64,000 nt of DNA, taken from positions 2,804,001 through 2,868,000 of the forward strand of contig NC_085131.1 of assembly GCF_030269925.1 (NCBI RefSeq). The letters are read 5' to 3'. Positions 1-9,664 of the stretch are shown here, in pieces (the first letter of the stretch is position 1; the number at the start of each line of letters is the position of its first letter). The DNA comes from Bombyx mori. Taxonomy: Eukaryota > Arthropoda > Insecta > Lepidoptera > Bombycidae. The position numbers were made by a program, and so were the translations under genes. A model generated the notes under the pieces. That model was not told the DNA's origin. It saw nothing but the letters and a program-made list of their open reading frames with translations, and searched no databases.

Positions 1-133
1 ATGACCACTTAAAACTCGGGCCGTAAGTTTATACGCGCATCTGTTTCGCTCAAGCATTTGGTTGCTTTAACACGTCTGGTAACTACCTTATGTCCTATAT
101 TTGATACAGGATCATTTTATTTTTATTTTCCAG

Positions 134-408
134 ACCTCGCTACTGGAGGTAGCATTGATTGGGTTAAAGAGGACTTAAACGTTCCACTCGTGTACTGTTA
201 CGAGTCTCGCGATAGAGGCCAATACGGTTTCCTGCTGCCACCAGAGCAGATTCTGCCCAATAGTCAAGAAACAATGGATTCTGTACTGGAATTAATCCAT
301 CAGGGCAGAAGATTTGGGTACTTAAACAACAGCGGAAGAATACTGTCTCCGCTACTTTGGGTGATGATCGTAGCATTGGCCAAATTGCTATGGGTATACA
401 AATTTTGA
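134..408 (+). CDS. Zinc carboxypeptidase (M14 family), terminal exon
   Basis: This is the C-terminal part of a metallocarboxypeptidase of the A/B type, probably a secreted insect digestive or processing enzyme that removes C-terminal residues. The exon follows a pyrimidine-rich acceptor ending in AG at 132-133 and carries one base of a split codon. Visible family motifs are the TGGSIDW segment, then YESRD followed by GQYGFLLP and the QILPNSQETMD helix. The Glu of YESRD matches the catalytic Glu270 of carboxypeptidase A; the family usually has Leu where Ser stands here. The frame ends in TGA at 406-408 after about 90 residues, with AATAAA at 427. The last ~20 residues after the usual family end are hydrophobic (LLWVMIVALAKLLWVYKF), which is unusual. 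Upstream exons lie outside the window. A GTAAGT at 23-28 looks like a donor, but the preceding frame has stops and does not fit. Confidence 0.85.
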
Positions 409-426
409 TTTAAGTTTTTAGCGTCG

Positions 427-432
427 AAATAA
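427..432 (+). promoter_or_regulatory. Poly(A) signal of the carboxypeptidase gene
   Basis: AATAAA lies 19 bases after the TGA stop of the carboxypeptidase exon, followed by T-rich DNA. The position is right for a short 3' UTR, but no cleavage site can be proved from sequence. Confidence 0.5.
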
Positions 433-1061
433 ATGACTATTTATTTGTTTTGTTGTTTTTTATTTATTTATTATTCCTTCAGATATCTTGGCTCAGTAAA
501 AAGTTAGCCTTAAAAATGTGTTTGTCACATCGAATGGAATATCTAAAAAAATTGTTAAATGCTAATAATTGATTTATATTTTTATGCTAATATATTACCG
601 TTATTCGAGTAACGTTATTTTTAATGAATTACCTTTTTTTTTTTATTTCATATTCATATATTAAACATTGCAGTCCCACGACCAATCCGAGTATTACTTT
701 ATAGAATTACTTTTCATATTAATACAAAAGTGCTATTAAAATATACTATAAATTATTCATTATGCTTTTATACGAAAAGGAACAAATATAATACTACTGC
801 GGCTTAAAATGTGAGAGCTTCTATTGACTGAGACTGCCGTATAACACTATGTGAAGATTTAGCCGGCGGCCATTACGTTATATGAGAGGGCGGACAGCGG
901 ATGGTCGGTGTTATACAACATGAGACATTTCTCAATATTATGGGACCTCCTCGTTCTAATGCGATCTTTGTTTGATCGCCTTGTTTGTCTGACATTGTCT
1001 AAAATGTACGTCATGTAATTTAAGGGGGCAGACGGGCTTTTGGAAATAGTTAATTTCGACA
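433..1061. other. AT-rich intergenic stretch, nothing recognised
   Basis: AT-rich DNA between the carboxypeptidase 3' end and the GC-rich foldback-like repeat. Open frames here are short and share nothing with a family I know. Confidence 0.5.
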
Positions 1062-1068
1062 AGAGTTT

Positions 1069-1666
1069 CCCGAGTAAAAATGAATTATAATTTTTTGATA
1101 AAAAAAAATATTTCAAGTCTATCGACGAACCACCGCTGCACGGTGTCCGCACCACAACGCTGAACCACCGCCGCACCACCGCCATTTGGCGGAAAATTCC
1201 GCCGCACGCTTCGAAAGAAATCTCCCAGCACCGCCGCACCACAGCCGAAGCATAGCCGAAGCATAGCCGAACATTTTGAATTTTTTACGTTTATACATTT
1301 AATAAACACTGGACGTAAAAAACGTTTACATTCACACACACACACATATGTATGTATATGAGAATGATATGTCACTGCTGTAGTGCAGCGGTGGTGCGGC
1401 GGTAGTGCAGCGAACCCACTCTTATTAAACAGTCGCGGCTATGGTGCGGCGGTGCTTCGGCGATTAAAATGCCGTGCAGCGGTGTTTCGGCGGTTGAGCA
1501 GCGAACCCACTTTTACGTAAGCAGTCGCGGCTATAGTGCGGCGGTGCTTCGGCGACCATAAAAAAAATCAAATCGTCACAGTCATAGTGCGGCGGCGCTT
1601 CGGCGATTAAAATGCCGTGCGGCGGTGCTTCGGCGGTGATTCGGCTAAATTCTGTTTTTACTCGGG
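1069..1666. repeat. GC-rich foldback-like element with modular inverted arms
   Basis: Two arms face each other around an AT-rich spacer (about 1271-1384). The left arm (1069-1270) repeats modules such as CCGCCGCACC and CCGAAGC; the right arm (1385-1666) repeats their complements (GGTGCGGCGG, GCTTCGGC) at least four times. The outer edges match as CCCGAGTAAAAA (1069-1080) and TTTTTACTCGGG (1655-1666). The arms are imperfect and of unequal length, as in foldback elements or MITEs with subterminal repeats. The antisense open frame over the left arm is an artefact of the GC-rich modules. No target duplication was identified. Confidence 0.6.
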
Positions 1667-1835
1667 TTGAAGATTTTAATTAAATTGCGTGGGATCAGAG
1701 AAACATTCATTCGTTCGAGTTCAAACACACACTATACATAGGGTAAACTATACATACGGTACACTGTACATTAATTTTCGATGTCTTGTCTTAAGATTGA
1801 TGGAATTCTCATTATGTTCACGGTCTTCGATATTT

Positions 1836-2571
1836 TGATTACTTAATAATAAGTGAAATGAAAACTTATCCGTATATCAATTATCTATTAAGCCTCAATT
1901 ATCAATATAGATAATATTATTAATTAATCCGTCTATCGATCAATCAGATTTATTTAAAATTCATCAATTCTACCCATTCTCAATTTTCAATTTATATTGA
2001 CACAGTACATTATTATTATTATTATGCTTTAAGAACAATATTGAAATTCATCCTGATTACTTAATAATAAGTGAGATGAAAACTGATCCGTCTACGGCAA
2101 TCACAAATAATGATCAATAAGTTTTATTTAAAATTCATCAATTCTACCCATTCTCAATTTTCAATTTATATTGACACAGTACATTATTATTATTATGCTT
2201 TAAGAACAATATTGAAATTCATCCTGATTACTTAATAATATGTGAGATAAAAACTTATCCGTCTACGGCAATCACAAATAATGATCAATAAGATTTATTT
2301 AAAATTCATAAATTCTACCCATTCTCAATTTTCAATTTATATTGACACAGCACATTATTATTATTATTATGCTTTAAGAACAATATTGAAATTCATCCTG
2401 ATTACTTAATAATAAGTGAGATGAAAACTTATCCGTCTACGGCAATCACAAATAATGATCAATAAGATTTATTTAAAATTCATAAATTCTACCCATTCTC
2501 AATTTTCAATTTATATTGACACAGCACATTATTATTATTATGTTTTAAGAACATTATTGATATTCGTCCAT
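1836..2571. repeat. Tandem satellite, about four units of ~172 bp
   Basis: Units begin with TGATTACTTAATAATA at 1836, 2054, 2225 and 2399. The first spacing is 218 and the others are 171 and 174. Each unit holds a conserved block reading TTCTACCCATTCTCAATTTT, then TTGACACAG and a variable (ATT)n run, then TTTAAGAACA. The first unit carries extra divergent sequence in its middle. The last unit ends near 2571. Confidence 0.85.
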
Positions 2572-4869
2572 TTTATTTAAATCCCAACCGCAGCTTATGT
2601 TTTTTACGCGTTTTACTTTAGTTAATTTAATAGTGTGAACGTGATGCACAGTTAGGAGAGTAACAAAAAAATACTATTTAGTAAACTTTATAGCCACGAG
2701 TGTATTTAATACATCACTGCGGTGCGTCGGGGATGTTTGCGGATGCGCGAATAGATGCTTCGCAGCAATCATTCGTAAACGAATTGCTTCCCTGATTCGC
2801 CGCGTGCGGGTCAGTCGCAACAGCTACCTACGGCTATTCGCCGCAAGGATGGATCTGGACTGCCCAATAATGCAACACTGGACACGTGTACATGTTGAGC
2901 ACTCTGGATCCAAACCAGCCCTTAGGTTAAGGTAGTTTTGACGTTAATTTTGAGTTTTAGTTTTGTTATTATTATTTGATTTTTTGTTATATTATTATTA
3001 TTGCTTTTGTTCTATTCCGAGATTGTAGTTATTGTTTTTATTTAATTCTGGTATACTATATAAAATGTTAATGAATTTAATATGGATGCAAAATCTGAAG
3101 AAAATGAAATAAATTAATTAAAGAATCAGCTCCTGAAATCCACTTACCGGAGCGGTAATATTACAAATTAACTTTCCTAGATTCCAGAGATTGGCTAATG
3201 TTGCATACCGCCCTCCCCGGAACCACGACTGGTCGCGCGTTATCGCGATCTCTCTTTGAGCCACACTCCACGAGCCCCAAGCTCTGTACTGCGGATAGCT
3301 ACGGCCTTTGTGAGGTTAAATTTATAAGCGCAGAGCCGCAACATGTGGAAGTGGTAACGACAAGGGTAAGGCTATTGAGAATTCGGGGATGTTACCGTTA
3401 GCTATTCTTATTCATATATCCGAACCCGAATTTTTCGGCCAAAAACGTTCCTCTCAGATATTAGAGTGCTCTTTATAGTCGCAGCATATAGTCTTAGCAA
3501 ACCTGAATGACGTCACTCATCTTCAGATACCTATAAATTGGATTTCTATTGTGTATCATCTATCCCGACTTTTAAGCTGGAATCAGGAATAATACGAAGT
3601 GGCAGTAGTGCAGCCTATGTTTATCCACTTTTCTTCATGAGACAGGAAAGTCCTTGCAAAAGTGAATCATTGAATCGACAAAAAGGTTGACTTCGGTACT
3701 AATCTTTGCGGTAGCAATAACGAAATTTTAGAATTACCACGTGCCTTCGAGATACGGATACCAGGTATACCAGACGCTTCCTACCTCTTCAGAACATGGT
3801 AATTTATGTGAAACCTATCGAAGTAGGTTCAATTTACGATTTTGTATAGCGTAGTGGAATATCTGACCTCCAATATCCACTTGACAACAGGTGGTCTATG
3901 AGCTCGTCCCCATATTATCTAGTCCACAAACAACATGTTTTATCGATCACTTGTTCTTAAACTCGAAAAGCTTTTCAAAATCATGCCATCATAAATCGAC
4001 GCGGATTGGCTACTACGTGAGCAGGAATCGCAGCGGCAGCAACCATAAGGCGATTATCATGATCCGCTGCCTTATCGAAGTACCTTTCCGACGGTAACTT
4101 CAAGTGTTTCCGGATCGATTCGAGACCCAGATCATCGTTTAGGAAAAAATCATGTATAAAGAGCTCGTTGATGAGTATTTTACCAACATACCATAAAAGA
4201 AGACAAAGAATCGAAACAGGAACATATTGACAGTTACGTAGTTTTTACGCAAGGTTCGAACTAAAAAAGTAACAAATGTAGAATGAGCAGACAGAGCTAA
4301 CCTAATTAGGATGTTCTGAAACCATTTCTCTCACCGTTTTAGAATAGCTAAATTACTTGACGGGAAATAGTGCGACAATGAATCTTTGTGCACTAATGAA
4401 CAGGACCTATTGCATGTTTATTAAAGAGCGGCCAAGTTATTGTTACCTGTTTCACGGAAAAGCACTCAACTATAATGGATTTTGGGTGAAATTAATTATT
4501 TTCACCGTTGCGTGGGTTCAGCTCGGGAATTTTTGATGTGTGAAATTCAAACGATGCAGCGTTGGAGGAATTCCGACGTTGATTGTGTTGACTTTAAAAC
4601 GGTTTTTGTTTGCCTGCCCCCGACAAAAGTGTTGCCATTGGCTCTGAAATTTAATTTGTAACGATACAGGAATTTTCGTAGTTCGAAGAATAGTGTTTCG
4701 TTCATTAATTATAAAACAGTTTATTTGAATTATTATAACCTTTTATTGAAAGAGTTTCCGTTTTTAACTTTCACTTGAGGTTTATCGCTGGTTTCTTTAA
4801 TCCTTTATATGGTCACATTTTTGCAGATTTCCAAATCGCTTGAAAACATTATCACATTTCCAATATAAA
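2572..4869. other. 2.3-kb stretch without a recognised gene or repeat
   Basis: A moderately GC-rich patch lies at 2700-2900 and the rest is mixed AT-rich DNA. Open frames at 3198-3401 and 3891-4097 are under 70 codons with no recognisable domain. It may be unique intergenic DNA or decayed repeats. Confidence 0.4.
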
Positions 4870-5349
4870 TGTCGTGGATAACGACTTTAGTAGTATTAAC
4901 ACATTGTTTTGATTATTATTTTAAATGATAGAATGTTGTTTTGATAAATATCACAAAATGAAGGGTAGACGCCGTAACGCTAGAGTATAAAATGGCGGTA
5001 CGTGGACAGAGTCGTCTCAGGCAGTCAGTCAGTCTCAGTCAATCTCAGGCAGTCAGTCAGTCTCAGTCAGTCTCAGGCAGTCTGTCAGTCTCAGGCAGTC
5101 AGTCAGTCTCAGGCAGTCAGTCAGTCTCAGGCAGTCTGTCAGTCTCAGTCAGTCTCAGGCAGTCAATCAGTCTCAGTCAGTCTCAGGCAGTCGGTCAGTT
5201 TAAACGAAACTGTCGGTTGTGAAAATTATGTGTGAGAGTTTCAATAATTACTGTTCAAAAGGTTCTATTGACTTTTATTGCAATAAACTAAGTTTAACCG
5301 GATACTAATGATGACGGAATCTGCCGCTCAGCCATAACTGGCGCCGTCA
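4870..5349 (+). repeat. Solo LTR related to the LTRs of the 13.5-18.2 kb element
   Basis: It starts TGTCGTGGATAACGAC at 4870, like the LTRs at 13547 and 17791. It shares the downstream blocks GATTATTATTTTAAATGAT and TGATAAATATCACAAAATGA, a promoter-like TATAAAATGGCGG near 4986, and the end GCTCAGCCAT. It is longer (about 480 versus 412 bp) because a CAGTCAGT/CTCAGG repeat is expanded at about 5020-5195. The element has one copy of the 5' terminal ~23-mer where the others have two. No internal sequence or partner LTR follows. The end is placed at GCCGTCA (5349) by analogy; the target duplication is uncertain. Confidence 0.75.
5020..5195. repeat. CAGTCAGT/CTCAGG short tandem repeat inside the solo LTR
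   Basis: About 175 bases built from CAGTCAGT, CTCAGG and CTGTCAGT units. Two overlapping frames stay open and would give Ser/Gln/Val-rich peptides (4992-5222 and 5002-5235); these are repeat artefacts. The LTRs at 13547 and 17791 have only a short (GTCA)n run at the matching place, so the array expanded in this copy. Confidence 0.8.
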
Positions 5350-5748
5350 TATACTTACTATGTGTTGACCAAGAACTAACCTTTACCCAGATCTGCAGAC
5401 AAACACACAGTCTATCTGGTATTTAGTGATGCTGGAGCACTTGACAGTATGGTGGTTAAGAAGCGTTTGAAAACTAAGCTCACGTACGAAAATGGGGCCA
5501 TTTGTTTTCCTCCAAAATAGAGGAACGGTCACCTAGTTTTTGTTCGGGCACAAATTGAATTTCTGTTCTGTTCGCCAGCGCAGTTTTGTTGTTCAAATAT
5601 TTTCGTAGGCCTCGAAAACTGAATTTGATTTGTGGTCTTTTTTCTCAATCCAAACACGCCGTCTGTGTTTATTTAGCATGTGACGTATTCGAGTGTGTTC
5701 GCGTCATATTTAGATCATTGGAGTAGTTCCATTAAATTCTTTCATTCA
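5350..5748. other. No gene or repeat recognised
   Basis: Mixed-composition DNA between the solo LTR and a SINE fragment; nothing recognisable in either strand. Confidence 0.4.
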
Positions 5749-5863
5749 TTTTTTTTATTGCCTTTGTAGGCAGGCGGGCATACGGCCCACCTGATGGTGA
5801 GTGGTTACCGTCGCCCATGGACTTCAGCAATGCCAGGGGCAGAGCCAAGCCGTTGCCTACCGA
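5749..5863 (-). mobile_element. Bm1-related SINE fragment (CCTTTGTAGGCAGG type)
   Basis: A poly(T) start followed by ATTGCCTTTGTAGGCAGG, CATACGGCCCACCTGATGG, GTGGTTACCGTCGCCCATGG and CAGCAATGCCAGGGGCAGAG. The same block occurs at 29856 and 43023. It parallels the Bm1 3' region (GACGAGCTCACAGCCCACC...AGTGGTTACTGGAGCCCATAG) closely enough to suggest a shared ancestor. The orientation is taken from the poly(T), which is the 3' tail on the minus strand. Confidence 0.65.
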
Positions 5864-6480
5864 AATAGGCATAATTATTTTAGTTCTCCAATTTCTAACA
5901 AACTATACTCTGTTAATATGAGAATTAAGAATTTCTCTAACGGTGAAAATAAACAATAATAAATAGGTTTTTTATTAATTGAACTCGACAGGCGACCAAA
6001 TTCAAACGAATATATTTGGAACATAGTTATATTTCTTTCTCAATGGAAACTATGCAAGAGGCCATTAATTTCTTTAGTTTTGCTGACACACGCAAATTCG
6101 AATTTGACAATGAAGTGTCTAATGAAGTCCAGTTTATCAGAATACTAATTCGAACTAAACCTTTTTAATATCAACTTTTATGAGGATGTTACGTAAATGG
6201 TTATTCGTCAAATCAATAGTCCATTAGTACTTTGATAAAATAGGTTTCGTTACAATGTATTAATCGCCTTTTTGATCACCCCAAAACAAAAAATGCCTCG
6301 TCATTCACGAAGAGCAGATATGTCGGATCATTAATAGTTATGGATATTATCATTAAGATTTTTTATACTAGTCACTATGTAGTTTGTATTGCGAGCCAAA
6401 CATGAACGAACGCTTCGTTTAAAAAAACTATGGGAATTAGATGTTAATACTGATTATTTTTTTGTTTTATTGAAATGCTA
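5864..6480. other. AT-rich stretch, nothing recognised
   Basis: AT-rich DNA between a SINE fragment and a LINE tail; short open frames only. Confidence 0.4.
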
Positions 6481-6640
6481 GTGCAAGGTAGAGATCGACC
6501 GAAGAAGACATGGATGGAGCGTGTGAATAGCAATATGAGAGAGAGATGAGTTAATGTTGAAATGATGGCTGATAGAAGAGAATAGAAGAGAAAAATTAGC
6601 TGTGCCGACCCCACCTAGTGGGATAAGGAGGAGTAAAAAA
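6481..6640 (+). pseudogene. Non-LTR retrotransposon ORF2 C-terminal tail, decayed
   Basis: With a frameshift allowed, the plus strand reads as GRPKKTWMECV, then MADRREWKRK and CADPT. This is the basic tail that follows the reverse transcriptase domain in a common insect LINE group. It matches the better-preserved copy at 13110-13440 and the interrupted copy at 55871-56290. No RT core precedes it, so it is a 5'-truncated dead copy. A Bm1 element follows within 20 bases. Confidence 0.65.
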
Positions 6641-6658
6641 AAATTGTGAAATTCAAAC

Positions 6659-7091
6659 TTTTTTTTTATTGCTTAGATGGGTGGACGAGCTCACAACCCA
6701 CCTGGTGTTAAGTGGTTACTGGAGCCCATAGACATCCATAACGTAAATGCACCACCCACCTTGAGATATAAGTTCTAAGGTTTCTAGTATAGTTACAACG
6801 GCTGCCCCACCCTTCAAACCGAAACGCATTACTGCTTCACGGCAGAAATAGGCAGGGTGGTGGTACCCACCCGCACGGACTCACAAGAGGTCCTACCACC
6901 AGTAATTACGCAAATTATAATTTTGCGGGTTTCATTTTTATAACACGATGTTATTCCTTCACCGTGGAAGTCAATCGTGAACATTTGTTGAGTACGTATT
7001 TCATTAGAAAAATTGGTACCCGCCTGAGATTCGAACACCGGTGCATCGCTCAACACGAATTACGAATGCACCGGACGTCTTATCGATTAGA
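6659..7091 (-). mobile_element. Bm1 SINE, near full length
   Basis: On the minus strand it runs from a decayed tRNA-like head (7091 side; GAACACCGGTGCATCGCT is the complement of the B-box region) to the A-rich tail at 6659. The central blocks ACGGCTGCCCCACCCTTC and ACTGCTTCACGGCAGAAA are present. The A-box end (TATCGATTAGAGC) is mutated relative to TATCCTTTAGGCC seen in the copy at 30914-31351. Confidence 0.85.
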
Positions 7092-7606
7092 GCTTGTCCT
7101 CTCTTATTAAATATGGAATAACTTAAAACTTTTTTTTTTACAGTTTCATTTCGCATTTTTATTTGTATTTCTACTATTTCCGACGCGTGAATTAATTACT
7201 ATTACTACTACCCGTACACTAAAGTGCTATTCGTCGAAATTGGAATATTCGAATTAAATTTGAAAACCGAAGAAATTGCTATGCAACAACTTATCATAGC
7301 TTAGGTACTAATGTTTTCTCTTTCTCTTTTAATGTTTGATGCTAATTGTGAGTATATGAGGACTTTTATTACAACACGCGCGTTTATTTATTTGGCATCA
7401 TATTTAAAGTGGTAGGAGCGATTTTTACTACATTAACTGGTTGGGTAATAATTGAAAACAAAAAAAACAATTGGAACAACCAAAAATTATTTTTAATGAC
7501 GTCATTGAACAACCAAAACAGTACGCTTTGGTCTAAAAGATCTAAGTCTAAAGATCGCTTGTCAAAATGTGGACGGTGTTAATAAAATACAAAATTAATG
7601 CTTAAG

Positions 7607-7705
7607 CCCTTCAAATCGAAACGCATTACTGCTTCACGGCAGAAATAGGCAGGGTGGTGGTACCTGCCCGTGCGAAATCACAAGAGATCCTGCCGCCAGT
7701 AATTC
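7607..7705 (-). mobile_element. Bm1 SINE internal fragment
   Basis: About 99 bases of the Bm1 middle: CCCTTCAAATCGAAACGC, the CTTCACGGCAGAAATAGG block and a degraded CCGCCAGTAATT end. There is no tail and no head. Confidence 0.75.
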
Positions 7706-8578
7706 AGAAACGAATATACTGGGTTAATTTTTAAATTTGAATACTTAATTTCCCTTCAGACATCAGTAATATAACACAATAAAAACACCTTTATGGTTTA
7801 ATTTTAACAAATTTCGTAAGATTCAATTTTATTTAACTACTCTATTAAATTATTTGGTTCTATTTTTGATACAGACGAAATATTCTGAGCTGATACCCCA
7901 GTGCTGAGAGATAAAAGGGATCACACACCACAACACCTTAAGATATGAAGGATTAATTGTTATCTATTAATTGTTATCTAACTAGAACTCATGATTACGT
8001 CGCCACGTAAATAGGAAAAAGGAGTACAAGAACGTCAATATTTGAATTGTGTCCCAAATATATTACAATAGTACACGCTAAATATACGAACGTACAAATA
8101 AAATCGGCTTCTTTTGATACATTAAAAGCGCCGTATCCAAATATTTGTGGCTCCAAGATCTAAGTGAGCTTCTAAGCGCACAATAGATTTTTATTTGTAG
8201 GAAGCCACTAGACTCCGTGTTTGTGTAGCTGACGTCCGCTTTAGCAGGTTTTCACTTAAATGCTGACCGTACCGGTACCGATAGCAAAGTAATTGTGTTT
8301 TTTTTTTATTTAAGCACATATACAATATTATTGCTGATCTTTCGAAGTCTGTTAAGGATAATTGGATAAATTTCGTTGGATGATATGTAATACATACCAA
8401 ACACTCATCATCATCAGGATATTGCGATGATTAGTTTGTTTAACTGCTAATCAGAAATATGAAAGCTATGAAAGCGAACACTTACGACGCAGGATCTTTG
8501 AGATGAACTGTTTCTGTGGTGATATCTTTGCCTCTTCAGAATAGTCATAAGCGGCAGACACAGATTCATTTATAAATA
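7706..8578. other. No gene recognised
   Basis: AT-rich DNA before a Helitron-like element. The minus-strand open frame 8400-8191 has no recognisable domain. Confidence 0.4.
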
Positions 8579-8988
8579 CTAGTGGTCCTGCAGTATTCTA
8601 ATTTCGACTATAATTAATTGAAATTATAAGTTTCAACATTATTATGGTCCTATTGTTACAGATTTCGCCAAGACTACACTATAGAAAAATACTCGTAATA
8701 TTAAAGATAAAAAATACTAACCTATTCTCAATTGATTGACAGACTTTAAGCAATAACAAAAGTTTGACAATAAACAAAGAGTATATGTGTGTGTCAAATA
8801 CATGGTAGTATATTTAACGTGTTCTTTATTGATTTAATGAATATTTTATGCATAATATTTAAAAAATATTAGCATTGTACACTTCCTCTCTATATTGTCT
8901 ATAAGTGTGGAAAATTTCATACTCCTCTGCCCGCGCAATTTTCGTAAAAAGGGATACAAAGTTTTTGCTTCACGTATTAATATATAGA
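8579..8988 (-). mobile_element. Non-autonomous Helitron-like element (family H1)
   Basis: Read on the minus strand it starts TCTATATATTAATACGTGAA, is preceded by A, ends CTAG and is followed by T. That is the A|TC...CTAG|T arrangement of Helitrons, with no terminal inverted repeats and no target duplication. It shares TTTTTACGAAAATTGCG and the conserved start with copies at 39650, 47417 and 49033. The 3' palindrome of the better copies (AGTCGAAATTCGACT) is degraded here. It encodes no protein. Confidence 0.75.
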
Positions 8989-9216
8989 TAGGTAAATTAT
9001 GATACCAAATACCTCAGGCAATAAAAGACTTAACTGCGTCTACTGAATTATAAATACGAAAACAACATTAAAAGCCGATAATATATCTATGTCAATTAAT
9101 ATTATAATATGTAGGATTGAATTATTATCTACATTAAACGACAGATGAGTGAACTAGTCTAAGAAAAATATTTTTAAAACTAAAGAAGTTATTCTTTACA
9201 TTTATATTATATTTGA

Positions 9217-9664
9217 TGTCGTCGTGGCCTAAAGGATAAGACGTCCGGTGCATTCGTGTCGTAGCGATGCACGGGTGTTCGAATCCCAAAGGCGGGTACC
9301 AATTTTTGTAATGAAATACGTACTCAACAAATGTTCACGATTGACTTCCACGGTGAAGGAATAACATCGTGTAATAAAAATGAAACCCGCAAAATTATAA
9401 TTTGCGTAATTACTGGTGGTAGGACCTCTTGTGAGTCCGCGCGGATAGGTACCACCACCCTGCCTATTTCTGCCGTGAAGTAGTAATGCGTTTCGGCTTG
9501 AAGGGTAGGGCAGCCGTTGTAACTATACTTGAGACCTTAGAACTTATATCTCAAGGTGGGTGGCGCATTTACGTTGTGGATGTCTATGGGCTCCAGTAAC
9601 CACTTAACACCAGGTGGGCTGGGAGCTCGTCCACGCAACTAAGCAATAAAATATATATATATAT
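9217..9664 (+). mobile_element. Bm1 SINE, full length
   Basis: The tRNA-like head carries an A-box-like TGGCCTAAAGGATAAGACG and a B-box-like GTGTTCGAATCCC. The body (CACGATTGACTTCCACGG, ACTGGTGGTAGGACC, GAAGTAGTAATGCG) follows and ends at CTAAGCAATAAAATATATAT. It shows the plus-strand order of a complete copy and serves as a reference for the fragments elsewhere. Confidence 0.9.

Noticed and set aside
1..57. Upstream carboxypeptidase exon ending at the GTAAGT at 23
   Set aside because: The only phase that joins the next exon contains a stop codon, and no family motif is present.
1820..2571. CRISPR-like array
   Set aside because: Repeats are ~172-bp tandem units without short repeat/unique spacer structure, and the genome is animal.
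4992..5235. Ser/Gln-rich repeat proteins
   Set aside because: Two frames stay open only because the CAGTCAGT/CTCAGG array lacks stops; the region is an LTR.
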